Part shown: positions 12,376 through 23,034 of the stretch, in pieces
Layout: every line of letters begins with the position of its first letter
Position numbering within the stretch: the stretch's first letter is position 1
NCBI RefSeq assembly: GCF_030687395.1
Contig: NZ_CP117430.1
Coordinates: forward strand, 1 to 64,000
Origin: Pseudomonas wuhanensis
GTDB lineage: Bacteria; Pseudomonadota; Gammaproteobacteria; Pseudomonadales; Pseudomonadaceae
Length of the DNA stretch: 64,000 nt
Direction of reading: 5' to 3'
Made by a program: the position numbers and the translations under genes
Notes under the pieces: model-generated
Databases searched by the model: none
Told to the model about the DNA's origin: nothing
What the model saw: only the letters and a program-made list of their open reading frames with translations

Positions 12376-14430
12376 TCAGCCCAGCAATGAAATGTCGGCG
12401 ACGCCGAGGAACAACCCACGCAGACGCGCCAGCAGCGCATAGCGGTTGGCTCGCACCTTGGCATCTTCAGCGTTGACCATCACCGCTTCGAAGAACGCAT
12501 CCACCGGCTCGCGCAAGGCGGCCAGACGTGCCAGCGATTCGCTGTACTGACGAGCAGCGGCCATTGGCTGAACAGCCTGATCAGCCTGCTGGATCGCCGA
12601 GTACAGGGAGAACTCATTGGCGTTGTCGAAGTACTTGGCTTCAACGACCGAAGGAACAGAGCCTTCGACCTTGCTCAGCAAGTTCGAAACACGCTTGTTC
12701 ACGGCGGCCAGGGCAGCGGCTTCCGGCAATTTGCGGAACGCTTCTACCGCTTGTACACGCTGATCGAAGTCCAGCGCCGAACCCGGTTTCAGGGCACGGA
12801 CCGACAGATAAGTCCCGACATCAACGCCTTCGTCTTCATAGCGGGCACGCAGACGGTCGAAGATGAACTCCAGCACCGAGTCATTCAGGCCGGCAGCCTT
12901 GACCTTGGTACCGAACGCATTCACGGCAAACGCCACGGCGTCGTTCAAGTCGAGGTCGAGCTTCTTGTCGATCAGGATGCGCAATACACCCAGCGCTGCA
13001 CGGCGCAGGGCATACGGGTCTTTGCTACCGGTTGGCAGCATGCCGATACCGAAAATGCCCACCAGCGTGTCGAGCTTGTCGGCGATGGCCACGGCCGCAC
13101 CGGTGAGGGTGGTCGGCAGTTCAGCGCCGGCACCGCGCGGCATGTACTGCTCGTTCAGTGCCAGAGCGACATCCTGCGGCTCGCCGTCGTTGAGGGCGTA
13201 GTAGTAACCGGCGACACCTTGCATCTCCGGGAACTCACCGACCATTTCGGTCGCCAGGTCGCATTTGGACAGCAGGCCGGCACGGGAAGCCCACGCCGGG
13301 TTGCCACCAATGCGTTGAGCGATGAATGCGGCAAGTCTGGAAACACGTTCGGCCTTGTCGTAGACGCTGCCGAGTTTTTCCTGGAACACCACGTTTTGCA
13401 GACGCAGGTTGAAGTCTTCGAGTTTCTGTTTCTTGTCTTGCTTGAAGAAGAACTCGGCGTCGGTCAGGCGTGGGCGAACCACTTTCTCGTTACCGGCGAT
13501 GATCTGCTGCGGGTCTTTGCTTTCGATGTTGGCCACGGTAATGAAACGAGGCAGCAACTTGCCGTCGGCATCCAGCAGGCAGAAATACTTCTGGTTGTCC
13601 TGCATGGTGGTGATCAGCGCTTCTTGCGGCACGTCGAGGAAACGCTCTTCAAACGAGCACACCAGTGGCACCGGCCATTCAACCAGCGCGGTCACTTCGT
13701 CGAGCAGGCTCGGCGGCACGATGGCCGTCCCTTCCTGCAACGTCGCCAGTTCTTCGGTGCGCTTGCTGATCAGTTCGCGACGCTCATTGGCATCGGCCAG
13801 CACATAGGCAGCACGCAGATCGCTCAGGTAGTTGGCCGGCGAGGTGATGCGCACGCTTTCAGGATGGTGGAAGCGGTGACCACGGGAATCGCGACCGGAC
13901 TTTTGCGCGAGGATGGTGCAGTCGATGACGTGGTCACCGAGCAACATCACCAACCATTGAGTCGGGCGAACGAATTCTTCCTTGCGAGCACCCCAGCGCA
14001 TGCGCTTGGGGATAGGCAGGTCGTTCAGGGAATCTTCGACGATGGTTGGCATCAGGCTCGCGGTTGGCTTGCCGGCGATGCTTTGGCTGTAGCGCAGTTT
14101 CGGACCGCTCTGATCGATTTCGCTCAGGTCGACGCCGCACTTCTTGGCGAAGCCCAGGGCCGCTTGAGTCGGGTTACCTTCGGCATCGAACGCGGCCTGA
14201 CGCGGCGGGCCGTCGAGGTTGATGCTGCGATCCGGCTGCTGGGTCGCCAGCGCGGTAATCAGCACGGCCAGACGGCGCGGCGCGGCGTAGACGGTTTTGG
14301 TTTCGTAGTTCAGGCCGGCAGCTTGCAGGCCTTTGTCGATACCGGCCAGAAACGCTTCGGCCAGGGTGTTCAGGGCTTTGGGTGGCAGTTCTTCGGTGCC
14401 CAATTCAACCAGAAAATCTTGAGCACTCAT
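12376..14430 (-). CDS. glyS: Glycyl-tRNA synthetase beta subunit
   Basis: 684 residues, the usual size for the beta chain of the alpha2-beta2 bacterial enzyme. It begins [20 protein letters not shown], the conserved N-terminus, and ends in an anticodon-binding-like helical domain. It overlaps the glyQ stop by four bases (ATGA), which couples translation of the two subunits. gmhB and plsC continue on the same strand. A long open frame antisense to this gene is a codon-usage shadow. Confidence 0.97.
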   Translation of the reverse strand: MSAQDFLVELGTEELPPKALNTLAEAFLAGIDKGLQAAGLNYETKTVYAAPRRLAVLITALATQQPDRSINLDGPPRQAAFDAEGNPTQAALGFAKKCGVDLSEIDQSGPKLRYSQSIAGKPTASLMPTIVEDSLNDLPIPKRMRWGARKEEFVRPTQWLVMLLGDHVIDCTILAQKSGRDSRGHRFHHPESVRITSPANYLSDLRAAYVLADANERRELISKRTEELATLQEGTAIVPPSLLDEVTALVEWPVPLVCSFEERFLDVPQEALITTMQDNQKYFCLLDADGKLLPRFITVANIESKDPQQIIAGNEKVVRPRLTDAEFFFKQDKKQKLEDFNLRLQNVVFQEKLGSVYDKAERVSRLAAFIAQRIGGNPAWASRAGLLSKCDLATEMVGEFPEMQGVAGYYYALNDGEPQDVALALNEQYMPRGAGAELPTTLTGAAVAIADKLDTLVGIFGIGMLPTGSKDPYALRRAALGVLRILIDKKLDLDLNDAVAFAVNAFGTKVKAAGLNDSVLEFIFDRLRARYEDEGVDVGTYLSVRALKPGSALDFDQRVQAVEAFRKLPEAAALAAVNKRVSNLLSKVEGSVPSVVEAKYFDNANEFSLYSAIQQADQAVQPMAAARQYSESLARLAALREPVDAFFEAVMVNAEDAKVRANRYALLARLRGLFLGVADISLLG

Positions 14431-15380
14431 TGTGCAGCCTCCAGCTTGGCCAGTACTTCATCACGCAGGTCCGGGGTCGCCATCGGGAAGCCCAGCTTGG
14501 CGCGAGCCAGCAAGTAGGCTTGCGCAACGGAACGCGCCAGGGTGCGTACACGCAGAATGTATTGCTGACGCGCAGTCACCGAGATCGCCCGGCGCGCATC
14601 CAGCAGGTTGAAGGTGTGTGAAGCCTTCAACACCATTTCGTAGCTCGGCAACGGCAATGGCTGATCGAGTTCGATCAGGCGCTTGGCTTCGCTTTCGTAG
14701 AAGTCGAACAACTCGAACAGCTTCTCGACGTTGGCGTGTTCGAAGTTGTAGGTCGACTGCTCCACTTCGTTCTGGTGGAACACGTCGCCGTAGGTCACCT
14801 TGCCGAACGGCCCGTCAGCCCAGACCAGGTCGTAGACCGAGTCCACGCCTTGCAGGTACATGGCCAGGCGCTCAAGACCGTAAGTGATCTCGCCGGTCAC
14901 CGGGTAGCATTCGATGCCGCCCGCTTGCTGGAAGTAAGTGAATTGCGTCACTTCCATGCCGTTGAGCCAGACTTCCCAGCCCAGACCCCAGGCGCCCAGC
15001 GTCGGCGACTCCCAGTTGTCTTCGACGAAACGGATGTCGTGCACCAGCGGGTCGAGGCCCACGTGCTTGAGGGAGCCCAGGTACAGTTCCTGGAAGTTGT
15101 CCGGGTTCGGCTTCAGGACTACCTGGAATTGATAGTAGTGCTGCAGACGGTTCGGGTTTTCACCGTAGCGGCCGTCAGTCGGGCGACGACTGGGCTGCAC
15201 ATAAGCGGCGTTCCAGGTTTCCGGGCCGATGGCGCGCAGGAACGTGGCAGTGTGGAAAGTGCCGGCGCCTACTTCCATATCGTAGGGCTGAAGTACCACA
15301 CAACCTTGCTCGGCCCAGTATTGCTGGAGGGCGAGGATCAAGTCTTGGAAGGTACGCACGGCTGGCGTAGGCTGGCTCAC
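14427..15380 (-). CDS. glyQ: Glycyl-tRNA synthetase alpha subunit
   Basis: 317 residues from a GTG start ([20 protein letters not shown]). Upstream in-frame codons run into the tag promoter region and have no family match, so they are excluded. Family hallmarks include [29 protein letters not shown] and [19 protein letters not shown]. It forms the catalytic class II subunit together with GlyS. It is divergent from tag, which starts 82 bases away. Confidence 0.97.
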   Translation of the reverse strand: MSQPTPAVRTFQDLILALQQYWAEQGCVVLQPYDMEVGAGTFHTATFLRAIGPETWNAAYVQPSRRPTDGRYGENPNRLQHYYQFQVVLKPNPDNFQELYLGSLKHVGLDPLVHDIRFVEDNWESPTLGAWGLGWEVWLNGMEVTQFTYFQQAGGIECYPVTGEITYGLERLAMYLQGVDSVYDLVWADGPFGKVTYGDVFHQNEVEQSTYNFEHANVEKLFELFDFYESEAKRLIELDQPLPLPSYEMVLKASHTFNLLDARRAISVTARQQYILRVRTLARSVAQAYLLARAKLGFPMATPDLRDEVLAKLEAAQ

Positions 15381-15461
15381 GAAATTCACCTGTTTCTTGG
15401 GCTGCGATTTAAAGAGCGGGAGTATACCCGATTCGGTCCTGCGCACGCCCCCTGGAGCCTT

Positions 15462-16019
15462 ATGCCACGCTGCTTTTGGTGTACCGAAGATCCGCTGTAC
15501 ATGGCTTATCACGATCAGGAGTGGGGCACGCCGCTACGCGATGCGCAGGGATTGTTCGAGTTACTTTTGCTCGAAGGGTTCCAGGCAGGGCTTTCCTGGA
15601 TCACCGTGTTGCGCAAACGAGAGCGTTATCGCGAGGTGCTGTTCGGCTTCGATGTACAGCGCGTGGCACAGATGAGCGATGCGGAAATCGATGAATTGAT
15701 GCTCGATCCGGGGATCATCCGCAATCGCCTCAAACTCAACGCGGCCCGGCGCAATGCCCAGGCCTGGATGGCGTTGGAGGACCCGGTGGCGTTTCTCTGG
15801 TCGTTCGTCGGCGGCACGCCTGTGATCAATCATTTCAAGGATCGCAGTGAAGTACCGGCCGTGACACCGGTCGCTGTCGAGATGAGCAAAGGCCTGAAAA
15901 AAGCTGGATTCACGTTCGTCGGCCCGACCATTTGTTACGCGTTGATGCAGGCTTCGGGCATGGTCATGGACCACACCCGCGATTGCGATCGCTACGCCAC
16001 CTTGGCGAACGGCGGTTAG
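15462..16019 (+). CDS. tag: DNA-3-methyladenine glycosylase I
   Basis: Excises 3-methyladenine from alkylated DNA, the first step of base-excision repair. The ATG at 15462 gives [22 protein letters not shown] (185 residues) with GGAG four bases ahead. The zinc ligands of the Tag family are present: Cys4 near the N-terminus and the His/Cys of HTRDCDRY at the C-terminus. It is divergent from glyQ and 40 bases before the acyltransferase gene. Confidence 0.96.
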   Translation: MPRCFWCTEDPLYMAYHDQEWGTPLRDAQGLFELLLLEGFQAGLSWITVLRKRERYREVLFGFDVQRVAQMSDAEIDELMLDPGIIRNRLKLNAARRNAQAWMALEDPVAFLWSFVGGTPVINHFKDRSEVPAVTPVAVEMSKGLKKAGFTFVGPTICYALMQASGMVMDHTRDCDRYATLANGG

Positions 16020-16058
16020 AATAGCCGCCTCGCGCACAGCACAAGATCAGGAGTGACC

Positions 16059-16067
16059 TGTGGATAA
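16059..16067 (-). promoter_or_regulatory. DnaA box overlapping the acyltransferase start codon
   Basis: TGTGGATAA on plus includes the GTG initiation codon (16060-16062) of the lipid A acyltransferase gene. DnaA bound here would cover the translation start region of the DNA. Confidence 0.55.
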
Positions 16068-16947
16068 GTTGAAAGGCGCCTTGCTGGTAGGCGCTCTGCG
16101 TCTGTTTGCCCTGCTTCCTTGGCGGGCCGTGCAGGCGGTGGGTTCGGCGATTGGCTGGATCATGTGGAAAACCCCCAACCGTTCCCGCGACGTGGTGCGG
16201 ATCAACCTCGCCAAGTGCTTTCCGCAAATGGATCCGGCCGAACGCGAGCGTCTGGTGGGCCAGAGCCTGAAAGACATTGGCAAGTCCCTGACCGAGAGCG
16301 CTTGCGCGTGGATCTGGCCGGCTCAGCGTTCCATTGACCTGGTGCGCGAAGTGGAAGGTCTCGACGTGCTTAAAGATGCCCTCGCCTCCGGTAAAGGCGT
16401 GGTCGGCATCACCAGCCACCTGGGCAACTGGGAAGTGTTGAACCACTTCTATTGCAACCAGTGCAAACCGATCATTTTCTACCGCCCGCCCAAGCTCAAG
16501 GCAGTGGATGAGTTACTGCGCAAACAGCGGGTGCAATTGGGTAACCGAGTAGCTGCTTCCACCAAGGAAGGCATCCTCAGCGTGATCAAGGAAGTGCGTA
16601 AAGGTGGTGCAGTGGGCATTCCGGCTGACCCGGAACCGGCCGAATCCGCCGGGATCTTCGTGCCGTTCTTCGCCACTCAGGCCCTGACCAGCAAATTCGT
16701 CCCGAACATGCTGGCCGGGGGCAAAGCGGTCGGTGTGTTCCTGCATGCCCTGCGGCTGCCGGACGGTTCTGGTTACAAAGTGATCCTCGAAGCCGCGCCG
16801 GAGGCCATGTACAGCACCGATACCGAAACCTCCTGCGCAGCGATGAGCCAGGTGGTCGAGCGCTACGTGCGGGCTTATCCAAGCCAGTACATGTGGAGCA
16901 TGAAGCGCTTCAAGAAGCGTCCGCCGGGTGAAGAGCGCTGGTATTGA
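16060..16947 (+). CDS. Lipid A biosynthesis lauroyl-type acyltransferase (LpxL/HtrB family)
   Basis: 295 residues from GTG with a strong AGGAG at 16049-16053. An N-terminal hydrophobic segment (about residues 5-25) anchors it to the inner membrane. The catalytic H-x4-E motif appears as SHLGNWE, followed by conserved PADPEPAES-type and FFATQALTSKF stretches. It adds a secondary acyl chain to lipid A. Pseudomonads carry more than one paralogue, so which position it acylates cannot be read here. Confidence 0.9.
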   Translation: MDKLKGALLVGALRLFALLPWRAVQAVGSAIGWIMWKTPNRSRDVVRINLAKCFPQMDPAERERLVGQSLKDIGKSLTESACAWIWPAQRSIDLVREVEGLDVLKDALASGKGVVGITSHLGNWEVLNHFYCNQCKPIIFYRPPKLKAVDELLRKQRVQLGNRVAASTKEGILSVIKEVRKGGAVGIPADPEPAESAGIFVPFFATQALTSKFVPNMLAGGKAVGVFLHALRLPDGSGYKVILEAAPEAMYSTDTETSCAAMSQVVERYVRAYPSQYMWSMKRFKKRPPGEERWY

Positions 16948-16975
16948 GACGCAGGATGATCTAACGCCGTGGTCC

Positions 16976-17069
16976 CTTGTGGGTGCGGGCTTGCTCGCGA
17001 AGACGGTGTGTCAGTCGACATCATCTTCGCAGGCACTCCGCTTTCGCGAGCAAGCCCGCTCCCACAGGG
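16976..17069. repeat. REP doublet (REPIN) after the lipid A acyltransferase
   Basis: Two inverted REP arms (about 16976-17001 and 17042-17069) share the core GCGGGCTTGCTCGCGAA and enclose about 40 bases. The outer ends carry the CCTGTGGG-type tail; the left arm has one or two changes. It separates the plus-strand acyltransferase gene from the convergent TPR gene and may also end transcription. Confidence 0.9.
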
Positions 17070-17076
17070 TTTTGTG

Positions 17077-17388
17077 TCAGATCTGACGCTCGAGTTTTTT
17101 CAGAAACACCGTCATCTCCTTCTCCGCCTGCTTGTCGCCATGGGCGCGGGCGGCTTCCAGACCCTGTTCCCAAGCCTGACGCGCCGCCGCGTAATCCGCG
17201 AGCGCCAGATGGGCCTTGCCCAATAGCTTCCAGGCTGCCGAATACTTCGGATCGAACTCGACGCAGCGCTGGAAATGCTCCGCGGCTTTGGCATTTTCAC
17301 CCAGATCCAGATAACCCTTGCCCAGGCCGAAGCGCAGCAGCGAGTTATCCACACCCTTGGCGAGCATTTTTTCCAGGGATTCGATCAT
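17077..17388 (-). CDS. Small TPR-repeat protein
   Basis: 103 residues starting MIESLEKMLAKGVDNSLLRFGL. Two to three tetratricopeptide repeats are visible (ENAKAAEHFQRCVEFDPKYSAAWKLLGKAHLALADYAAARQAW pattern, split here by eye), so it is a helical protein-binding scaffold. No signal peptide, hence cytoplasmic. A longer in-frame start would run into the large inverted repeat and is rejected. It lies downstream of trkA. Function unknown. Confidence 0.85.
   Translation of the reverse strand: MIESLEKMLAKGVDNSLLRFGLGKGYLDLGENAKAAEHFQRCVEFDPKYSAAWKLLGKAHLALADYAAARQAWEQGLEAARAHGDKQAEKEMTVFLKKLERQI
17345..17353 (+). promoter_or_regulatory. DnaA box in the TPR gene
   Basis: Perfect TTATCCACA within coding sequence; another copy lies 222 bases further on in trkA (17575-17583). 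Confidence 0.5.
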
Positions 17389-17406
17389 CGGTGTTTCCTC
17401 AGTCAG

Positions 17407-17519
17407 TGATCGTTCCCACGCTCTGCGTGGGAATGCAGCCCGGGACGCTCTGCGTCCCATTCAACGCCGAACGCGGAGCGTCCGTTGAGGCATTCCCACG
17501 CAGAGCGTGGGAACGATCA
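17407..17519. repeat. Large perfect inverted repeat next to the trkA stop
   Basis: The 30-bp arms (17407-17436 and 17490-17519) are perfect inverse copies built on CCCACGCTCTGCGTGGG, itself a palindrome. The inner 53 bases hold a second hairpin, GGGACGCTCTGCGTCCC. The right arm ends directly against the trkA stop codon (17520-17522). It differs in sequence from the REP elements in this window. I have the impression that this family recurs in fluorescent pseudomonads, but did not check. Confidence 0.9.
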
Positions 17520-18893
17520 TCAGAAGAAGCTCAACCCCACATGGAACAACTTTTCCACATCCCGAATATGCTTTTTATCCACAAGGAACAGAATCACATG
17601 GTCGCCAGCTTCGATCACTGTGTCGTCGTGGGCGATGATCACTTCTTCGTCGCGGATGATCGCGCCGATGGTGGTTCCCGGCGGCAGGCCGATGTTTTCG
17701 ATGGCCTTGCCGATCACTTTGCTCGACTTCGCATCACCGTGGGCGATGGCCTCAATGGCTTCCGCCGCACCTCGACGCAATGAGTGCACGCTGACGATAT
17801 CGCCGCGCCGCACGTGGGCCAGCAACGTGCCGATGGTCGCCAGTTGCGGGCTGATGGCGATGTCGATGTCGCCGCCCTGGATCAGGTCGACGTAGGCCGG
17901 GTTGTTGATGATCGTCATCACCTTCTTCGCGCCCAGGCGCTTGGCCAGCAACGAAGACATGATGTTGGCTTCGTCGTCGTTGGTCAGCGCCAGGAAGATG
18001 TCGGCGTCGGCGATGTTCTCTTCCATCAGCAAGTCGCGGTCGGAGGCACTGCCCTGCAACACCACGGTGCTGTCGAGAGTGTCCGAGAGATGGCGGCAGC
18101 GGGCCGGGTTCATCTCGATGATCTTCACCTGATAACGGCTTTCGATGGCTTCGGCCAAACGCTCGCCAATTTGTCCGCCGCCGGCGATGACGATACGTTT
18201 GTAGCTCTCATCGAGGCGGCGCATTTCACTCATTACCGCGCGAATATTCGCTTTGGCGGCGATGAAAAATACTTCGTCGTCGGCTTCGATCACCGTATCG
18301 CCCTGCGGCAGGATCGGTCGGTCACGACGGAAAATCGCCGCAACGCGGGTTTCGACATTCGGCATGTGTTCGCGCAGCTGGCGCAGTTGCTGACCCACTA
18401 GCGGACCGCCGTAATAGGCTTTCACTGCCACCAGTTGCGCTTTGCCTTCGGCGAAGTCGATGACCTGCAACGCACCCGGATGCTGGATCAGGCGCTTGAT
18501 GTAGTTGGTAACGACTTGCTCCGGACTGATCAGCACGTCGACCGGAATCGCTTCGTTATCGAACAGTTCGGCGCGGGTCAGGTACGCGGCTTCGCGGACC
18601 CGGGCGATCTTGGTCGGTGTGTGGAACAGAGTGTGAGCGACCTGACAGGCCACCATGTTGGTTTCGTCACTGTTGGTCACTGCAACCAACATGTCGGCGT
18701 CGTCGGCACCGGCCTGACGCAGTATGGTCGGCAGCGAACCGCGACCCTGTACGGTGCGGATGTCCAGCCGATCGCCGAGGTCACGCAAGCGTTCGCCATC
18801 GGTGTCGACCACGGTGATGTCGTTGGCTTCGCTGGCCAGGTGTTCCGCCAGCGAACCGCCGACCTGCCCTGCGCCGAGGATGATGATTTTCAT
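17520..18893 (-). CDS. trkA: Trk potassium uptake regulator TrkA
   Basis: 457 residues, the full length of the NAD-binding regulator of Trk K+ channels. Two tandem RCK units are visible, each with a Rossmann motif: [13 protein letters not shown] at the start and [13 protein letters not shown] at about residue 238. It is peripheral at the inner membrane; the channel subunit TrkH is not in this window. rsmB lies 22 bases upstream on the same strand, so the two may be co-transcribed. Confidence 0.97.
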   Translation of the reverse strand: MKIIILGAGQVGGSLAEHLASEANDITVVDTDGERLRDLGDRLDIRTVQGRGSLPTILRQAGADDADMLVAVTNSDETNMVACQVAHTLFHTPTKIARVREAAYLTRAELFDNEAIPVDVLISPEQVVTNYIKRLIQHPGALQVIDFAEGKAQLVAVKAYYGGPLVGQQLRQLREHMPNVETRVAAIFRRDRPILPQGDTVIEADDEVFFIAAKANIRAVMSEMRRLDESYKRIVIAGGGQIGERLAEAIESRYQVKIIEMNPARCRHLSDTLDSTVVLQGSASDRDLLMEENIADADIFLALTNDDEANIMSSLLAKRLGAKKVMTIINNPAYVDLIQGGDIDIAISPQLATIGTLLAHVRRGDIVSVHSLRRGAAEAIEAIAHGDAKSSKVIGKAIENIGLPPGTTIGAIIRDEEVIIAHDDTVIEAGDHVILFLVDKKHIRDVEKLFHVGLSFF

Positions 18894-18915
18894 CCAGTCA
18901 CTCCCTTAAAACCGG

Positions 18916-20226
18916 TTAACCGCGCGCGGCGGCAATCTTGATCAGCTTGGCGTAGTAGAACCCGTCGTGGCCGCTTTCCTGGGCCAGTAACTGGCGACCA
19001 TGGGGCTGCTTGATGCCGGCCTGACTGGCGATGTCGAGTTCACGAGCACCCGGTGTGCGAGCGAGGAACGCTTCGATGACTTCGGTGTTTTCGGTCGGCA
19101 GCGTGGAGCAGGTGGCGTAAAGCAGAATGCCACCCACGTCCAACGTTATCCACATGGCATCCAGCAGCTCGCCCTGAAGCACCGCCAGCGCGGCGATGTC
19201 GTCGGGTTGGCGAGTCAGTTTGATGTCCGGATGACGACGAATTACACCGGTGGCCGAGCACGGCGCATCCAGCAGGATGCGCTGGAACGGTTTGCCATCC
19301 CACCAGGTCGCGGTGTCGCGGCCGTCGGCGGCGATCAGTTCGGCGCTCAGGCCCAGGCGTTCAAGGTTTTCCCGTACCCGCACCAGACGCTTGGCTTCCA
19401 GATCCACCGCCACCACGCCAGCGAGTGCCGGCTCGGCCTCAAGGATGTGGCAGGTTTTGCCGCCCGGTGCGCAGCAGGCGTCCAGCACCCGTTGGCCTGG
19501 CGCCAGGTCCAGCAAGTCGGCAGCCAGTTGCGCGGCTTCGTCCTGCACGCTGATCCAGCCTTCAGCGAAACCCGGGAGGCAGCGCACGTCGGCCGCCGCG
19601 TCGAGGATGATGCCGTCCCGGCTGTAAACACACGGCGTGGCCGCGATGCCCGCTTCACTCAGCAACCCGAGATAAGCATCGCGGGTGTGATGGCGACGAT
19701 TGACCCGCAAAATCATCGGCGGGTGAGCGTTGTTCGCCGCGCAAATGGCTTCCCACTGCTCAGGCCAGAAGGCTTTGAGGGATTTTTGCAGCCAGCGCGG
19801 GTGGGCAGTGCGCACCACCGGGTCGTGTTCCAGCTCGGCCAGCAGTGCTTCGCTTTCCCGTTGCGCGCGGCGCAGCACGGCGTTGAGCAAGGCTTTGGCC
19901 CACGGCTTTTTCAGTTTGTCGGCGCAACCGACAGTTTCGCCGATGGCCGCGTGGGCCGGAACCCGGGTGTAGAGCAGTTGGTAGAGGCCGACCAGCAACA
20001 GCGCCTCGACATCGGCATCAGCCGCTTTGAACGGCTTTTGCAGCAACTTGGCCGCCAACGCCGACAAACGTGGCTGCCAGCGAGCCGTGCCGAACGCCAG
20101 GTCCTGGGTGAAGCCGCGATCGCGGTCTTCGACCTTGTCCATTTGCGTTGGCAGAGAACTGTTGAGTGAGGCTTTTCCGTTAAGAACAGCAGCCAGAGCC
20201 TTGGTGGCGGCCAGACGTGGATTCAT
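18916..20226 (-). CDS. rsmB: 16S rRNA m5C967 methyltransferase
   Basis: 436 residues: an N-terminal NusB-like RNA-binding domain (about 1-140) and a SAM-dependent methyltransferase domain. Seen are the SAM-binding [10 protein letters not shown] and the two cysteine motifs of m5C enzymes, DAPCSATG and YATCS. The start overlaps the fmt stop by four bases (ATGA), so translation is coupled in the order fmt-rsmB-trkA. A DnaA box lies within it at 19146-19154. Confidence 0.97.
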   Translation of the reverse strand: MNPRLAATKALAAVLNGKASLNSSLPTQMDKVEDRDRGFTQDLAFGTARWQPRLSALAAKLLQKPFKAADADVEALLLVGLYQLLYTRVPAHAAIGETVGCADKLKKPWAKALLNAVLRRAQRESEALLAELEHDPVVRTAHPRWLQKSLKAFWPEQWEAICAANNAHPPMILRVNRRHHTRDAYLGLLSEAGIAATPCVYSRDGIILDAAADVRCLPGFAEGWISVQDEAAQLAADLLDLAPGQRVLDACCAPGGKTCHILEAEPALAGVVAVDLEAKRLVRVRENLERLGLSAELIAADGRDTATWWDGKPFQRILLDAPCSATGVIRRHPDIKLTRQPDDIAALAVLQGELLDAMWITLDVGGILLYATCSTLPTENTEVIEAFLARTPGARELDIASQAGIKQPHGRQLLAQESGHDGFYYAKLIKIAAARG

Positions 20227-21182
20227 TGAGCGTCCGCCGTTTGACCGAGGACGGTGCCGACGGCGAATTTCTCACGACGGCTGTTGAACAAGTCGCTGAA
20301 GTTCAGTGCTTTGCCGCCGGGTAATTGCAGACGGGTCAGACACAACGCCTGTTCACCGCAGGCGACGATCAAGCCGTCCTTGCTGGCGCTGAGGATTTCA
20401 CCCGGCGCGCCCTGCCCTTCGGCCAGGCTTGCGGCCAACACTTTCAGCGCTTCGCCGTTCAGCGTGCTGTGGGTGATCGGCCATGGGTTGAAGGCGCGAA
20501 CCAGACGCTCCAGCTCCACTGCCGGGCGGCTCCAGTCGATGCGCGCTTCGTCCTTGTTCAACTTGTGTGCATAAGTGGCGAGGCTGTCGTCCTGCACTTC
20601 GCCTTGCAGAGTGCCAGCAGCGAGGCCGGCAATCGCCTGAACCACAGCCGGAGGGCCCATCTCTGCAAGGCGATCGTGGAGGCTGCCGCCGGTGTCTTCA
20701 CCGCTGATCGGCGTGGTGACCTTGAGCAGCATCGGCCCCGTGTCCAGGCCCAGTTCCATGCGCATGACGGTCACGCCACTTTCGCTGTCGCCCGCCTCGA
20801 CGGCGCGCTGGATCGGTGCCGCACCGCGCCAGCGTGGCAGCAAGGAAGCGTGACTGTTGATGCAGCCCAGACGCGGAATATCCAGCACCACTTGCGGCAG
20901 GATCAGCCCGTAGGCGACCACCACCAACAAATCCGGTTTCAGTGCGGCGAGTTCAGCCTGAGCGTCTTCGTTGCGCAGGGTCGGCGGTTGCAACACCTGA
21001 ATGTTGTGCTCCAGAGCCAACTGCTTGACCGGGCTCGGCATCAGCTTCTGCCCACGGCCCGCCGGACGGTCCGGTTGGGTGTAGACCGCAACGACCTCGT
21101 AAGGACTGTCGAGCAGGGCCTTGAGGTGTTCGGCGGCGAATTCCGGGGTACCGGCAAAGACAATGCGCAGTGGCTCAGTCAT
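20223..21182 (-). CDS. fmt: Methionyl-tRNA formyltransferase
   Basis: Formylates initiator Met-tRNA. The start [20 protein letters not shown] (319 residues) is preferred over a TTG four codons upstream. Family motifs include [17 protein letters not shown] and the C-terminal OB-like domain. It follows def on the same strand, but a strong hairpin plus U-tract (21211-21240) lies between them, so read-through from def may be reduced. Confidence 0.97.
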   Translation of the reverse strand: MTEPLRIVFAGTPEFAAEHLKALLDSPYEVVAVYTQPDRPAGRGQKLMPSPVKQLALEHNIQVLQPPTLRNEDAQAELAALKPDLLVVVAYGLILPQVVLDIPRLGCINSHASLLPRWRGAAPIQRAVEAGDSESGVTVMRMELGLDTGPMLLKVTTPISGEDTGGSLHDRLAEMGPPAVVQAIAGLAAGTLQGEVQDDSLATYAHKLNKDEARIDWSRPAVELERLVRAFNPWPITHSTLNGEALKVLAASLAEGQGAPGEILSASKDGLIVACGEQALCLTRLQLPGGKALNFSDLFNSRREKFAVGTVLGQTADAQ

Positions 21183-21210
21183 GAAAGCTCTCAATTACAA
21201 AGCGTCTTGA

Positions 21211-21240
21211 AAAGAAAAAGGCTTGCCGCGGCAAGCCTTT
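21211..21240 (-). terminator. Terminator or attenuator between def and fmt
   Basis: AAAGGCTTGCCG and its inverse form a 12-bp palindrome. On the minus strand it is followed by TTTTTCTTTT, a good U-tract, directly downstream of def and upstream of fmt. The usual def-fmt co-transcription would have to pass it. Confidence 0.75.
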
Positions 21241-21252
21241 GAAAGAAGGGCA

Positions 21253-21759
21253 TCAAGCGTTCTGGCGATGGAGCTTTTCCAGTTTCTTCTTGATCCGGTC
21301 GCGTTTGAGCGTGGACAGGTAATCAACGAACAATTTGCCATTCAGGTGGTCGCATTCATGCTGGATGCATACCGCGAGCAGGCCTTCGGCGATCAGTTCG
21401 TACGGTTGGCCGTCGCGGTCCAGGGCCTTGATCTTGACCTTTTGCGGGCGGTCGACGTTTTCGTAGAAACCCGGCACCGAAAGGCAGCCTTCCTGATACT
21501 GGTCCACCTCGTCGGTCAGGACTTCGAACTCGGGGTTGATGAACACCCGCGGTTCGCTGCGGTCTTCGGAGAGGTCCATCACGACGATACGTTTGTGCAC
21601 GTTGACCTGGGTCGCGGCGAGGCCGATGCCTGGCGCTTCATACATTGTTTCAAACATGTCATCGACCAACTGACGCACTTCGTCGTCCACTACAGCCACG
21701 GGTTTGGCGATAGTGCGCAGGCGCGAGTCGGGGAATTCGAGGATGTCTAAAATGGCCAT
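21253..21759 (-). CDS. def: Peptide deformylase
   Basis: Removes the formyl group from nascent proteins. 168 residues from [20 protein letters not shown]. All three metal-site motifs are intact: [16 protein letters not shown] and QHECDHLNG (HEcDH with metal-binding histidines). A longer in-frame extension overlaps the LysM gene promoter and is rejected. It is divergent from the LysM gene and upstream of fmt. Confidence 0.97.
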   Translation of the reverse strand: MAILDILEFPDSRLRTIAKPVAVVDDEVRQLVDDMFETMYEAPGIGLAATQVNVHKRIVVMDLSEDRSEPRVFINPEFEVLTDEVDQYQEGCLSVPGFYENVDRPQKVKIKALDRDGQPYELIAEGLLAVCIQHECDHLNGKLFVDYLSTLKRDRIKKKLEKLHRQNA

Positions 21760-21928
21760 AAGCTCAATTGCTGCACGTGTGAGGTAAAGTCGGGTCGATG
21801 GCCTGGCGAGTCCGAGGATGCAGGCTACCGTTGTGAACGTAGCTTCAGGCTTTTCAAAAATGAGCCGGAAGCGAGCCACGAGGGCTCTGGCGTTTCACGC
21901 GAACGTACATAATAAAGGGATTCACCGC

Positions 21929-22954
21929 ATGAGGAAATCACTACTCGCCTTGCTCCTTCTGGCCTCGGCCGGTTTTGCGCACGGGCAAGTGCAACTCAGG
22001 GAAGGTTTTCCACAGCAATACACCGTGGTGGCAGGGGACACACTTTGGGACATTTCCGCCAAATACCTGCGTGAACCGTGGGAATGGCCGCAACTTTGGC
22101 AGGCCAATCCACAGATCGAAAACCCCAATCTCATTTATCCGGGCGATACGCTGTCGCTGGTCTACGTCAACGGTCAGCCACGCCTGACCCTCAATCGCGG
22201 CGCTTCCCGGGGCACCATCAAGCTTTCGCCACGCATCCGCAGCTCGCCGGTGGCCGATGCCATTCCGAGCATTCCGCTGAAATCGATCAACAGCTTTCTG
22301 CTGAGCAATCGCATCGTCGACAAGGCCGAGGATTTCGACAAGGCGCCCTACATCGTCGCCGGCGATGCCGAACGGGTGCTCAGCGGCACCGGTGATCGAA
22401 TATTCGCCCGTGGCCATTTCGACCCGGCACAACCGGCGTACGGCATCTTCCGTCAGGGCAAGGTCTATACCGATCCGCAGAGCAAGGAGTTTCTGGGGAT
22501 CAACGCCGACGACATCGGTGGCGGCGAGATCATTGCCACTGAAGGCGACGTCGCCACCCTGGCCCTGCAGCGCACCACTCAGGAAGTGCGACTCGGCGAC
22601 CGGCTGTTCAGCGGCGAAGAACGCTCGATCAATTCAACCTTCATGCCCAGTGCCCCGACAACCGAAATCAACGGCTTGATCATTGATGTGCCACGTGGGG
22701 TCACCCAGATCGGCGCGCTGGATGTCGTCACGCTGAACAAGGGGCAGCGCGATGGCCTGGCCGAAGGCAATGTGCTGGCGGTGATGAAAACCGGTGAAAC
22801 CGTGCGTGACCGGATCACTGGCCAGCCATTAAAAATTCCCGACGAGCGGGCCGGTTTGCTGATGGTCTTCCGCACCTACGACAAGCTCAGCTACGGGCTT
22901 GTCCTTAACGCATCGCGCTCTCTGGCGGTGATGGACAAGGTGCGAAATCCTTAA
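21929..22954 (+). CDS. Secreted LysM-domain protein
   Basis: 341 residues. A signal peptide (MRKSLLALLLLASAGFAHG) is followed by a LysM module at about residues 30-80 (YTVVAGDTLWDISAKYL, PNLIYPGDTL), which binds peptidoglycan. The remaining 260 residues form a beta-rich region with no motif I recognise. The ATG at 21929 has AGGGA eight bases ahead. The gene sits between def and dprA, as its homologue does in other pseudomonads. Probably periplasmic; role unknown. Confidence 0.9.
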   Translation: MRKSLLALLLLASAGFAHGQVQLREGFPQQYTVVAGDTLWDISAKYLREPWEWPQLWQANPQIENPNLIYPGDTLSLVYVNGQPRLTLNRGASRGTIKLSPRIRSSPVADAIPSIPLKSINSFLLSNRIVDKAEDFDKAPYIVAGDAERVLSGTGDRIFARGHFDPAQPAYGIFRQGKVYTDPQSKEFLGINADDIGGGEIIATEGDVATLALQRTTQEVRLGDRLFSGEERSINSTFMPSAPTTEINGLIIDVPRGVTQIGALDVVTLNKGQRDGLAEGNVLAVMKTGETVRDRITGQPLKIPDERAGLLMVFRTYDKLSYGLVLNASRSLAVMDKVRNP

Positions 22955-22979
22955 GCCTGCTCACAAGTTACCAACAGAG

Positions 22980-22988
22980 TTATCCACA
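22980..22988 (+). promoter_or_regulatory. DnaA box upstream of dprA
   Basis: Perfect TTATCCACA in the 80-bp gap between the LysM gene and dprA, about 47 bases before the dprA start, where it could also affect the dprA promoter. Confidence 0.6.
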
Positions 22989-23034
22989 GCTTATTCCCGA
23001 TTCGACGGGACCCTATAACGATCAAGGATGATCC

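Noticed and set aside
12751..14517. 588-codon plus-strand open frame
   Set aside because: Lies wholly antisense to glyS and glyQ; composition is a mirror of high-G+C codon use, with no start signal or family motif.
22005..22013. TTTTCCACA, relaxed DnaA-box match in the LysM gene
   Set aside because: One mismatch to the strict box; relaxed forms are too common to count without genome statistics.
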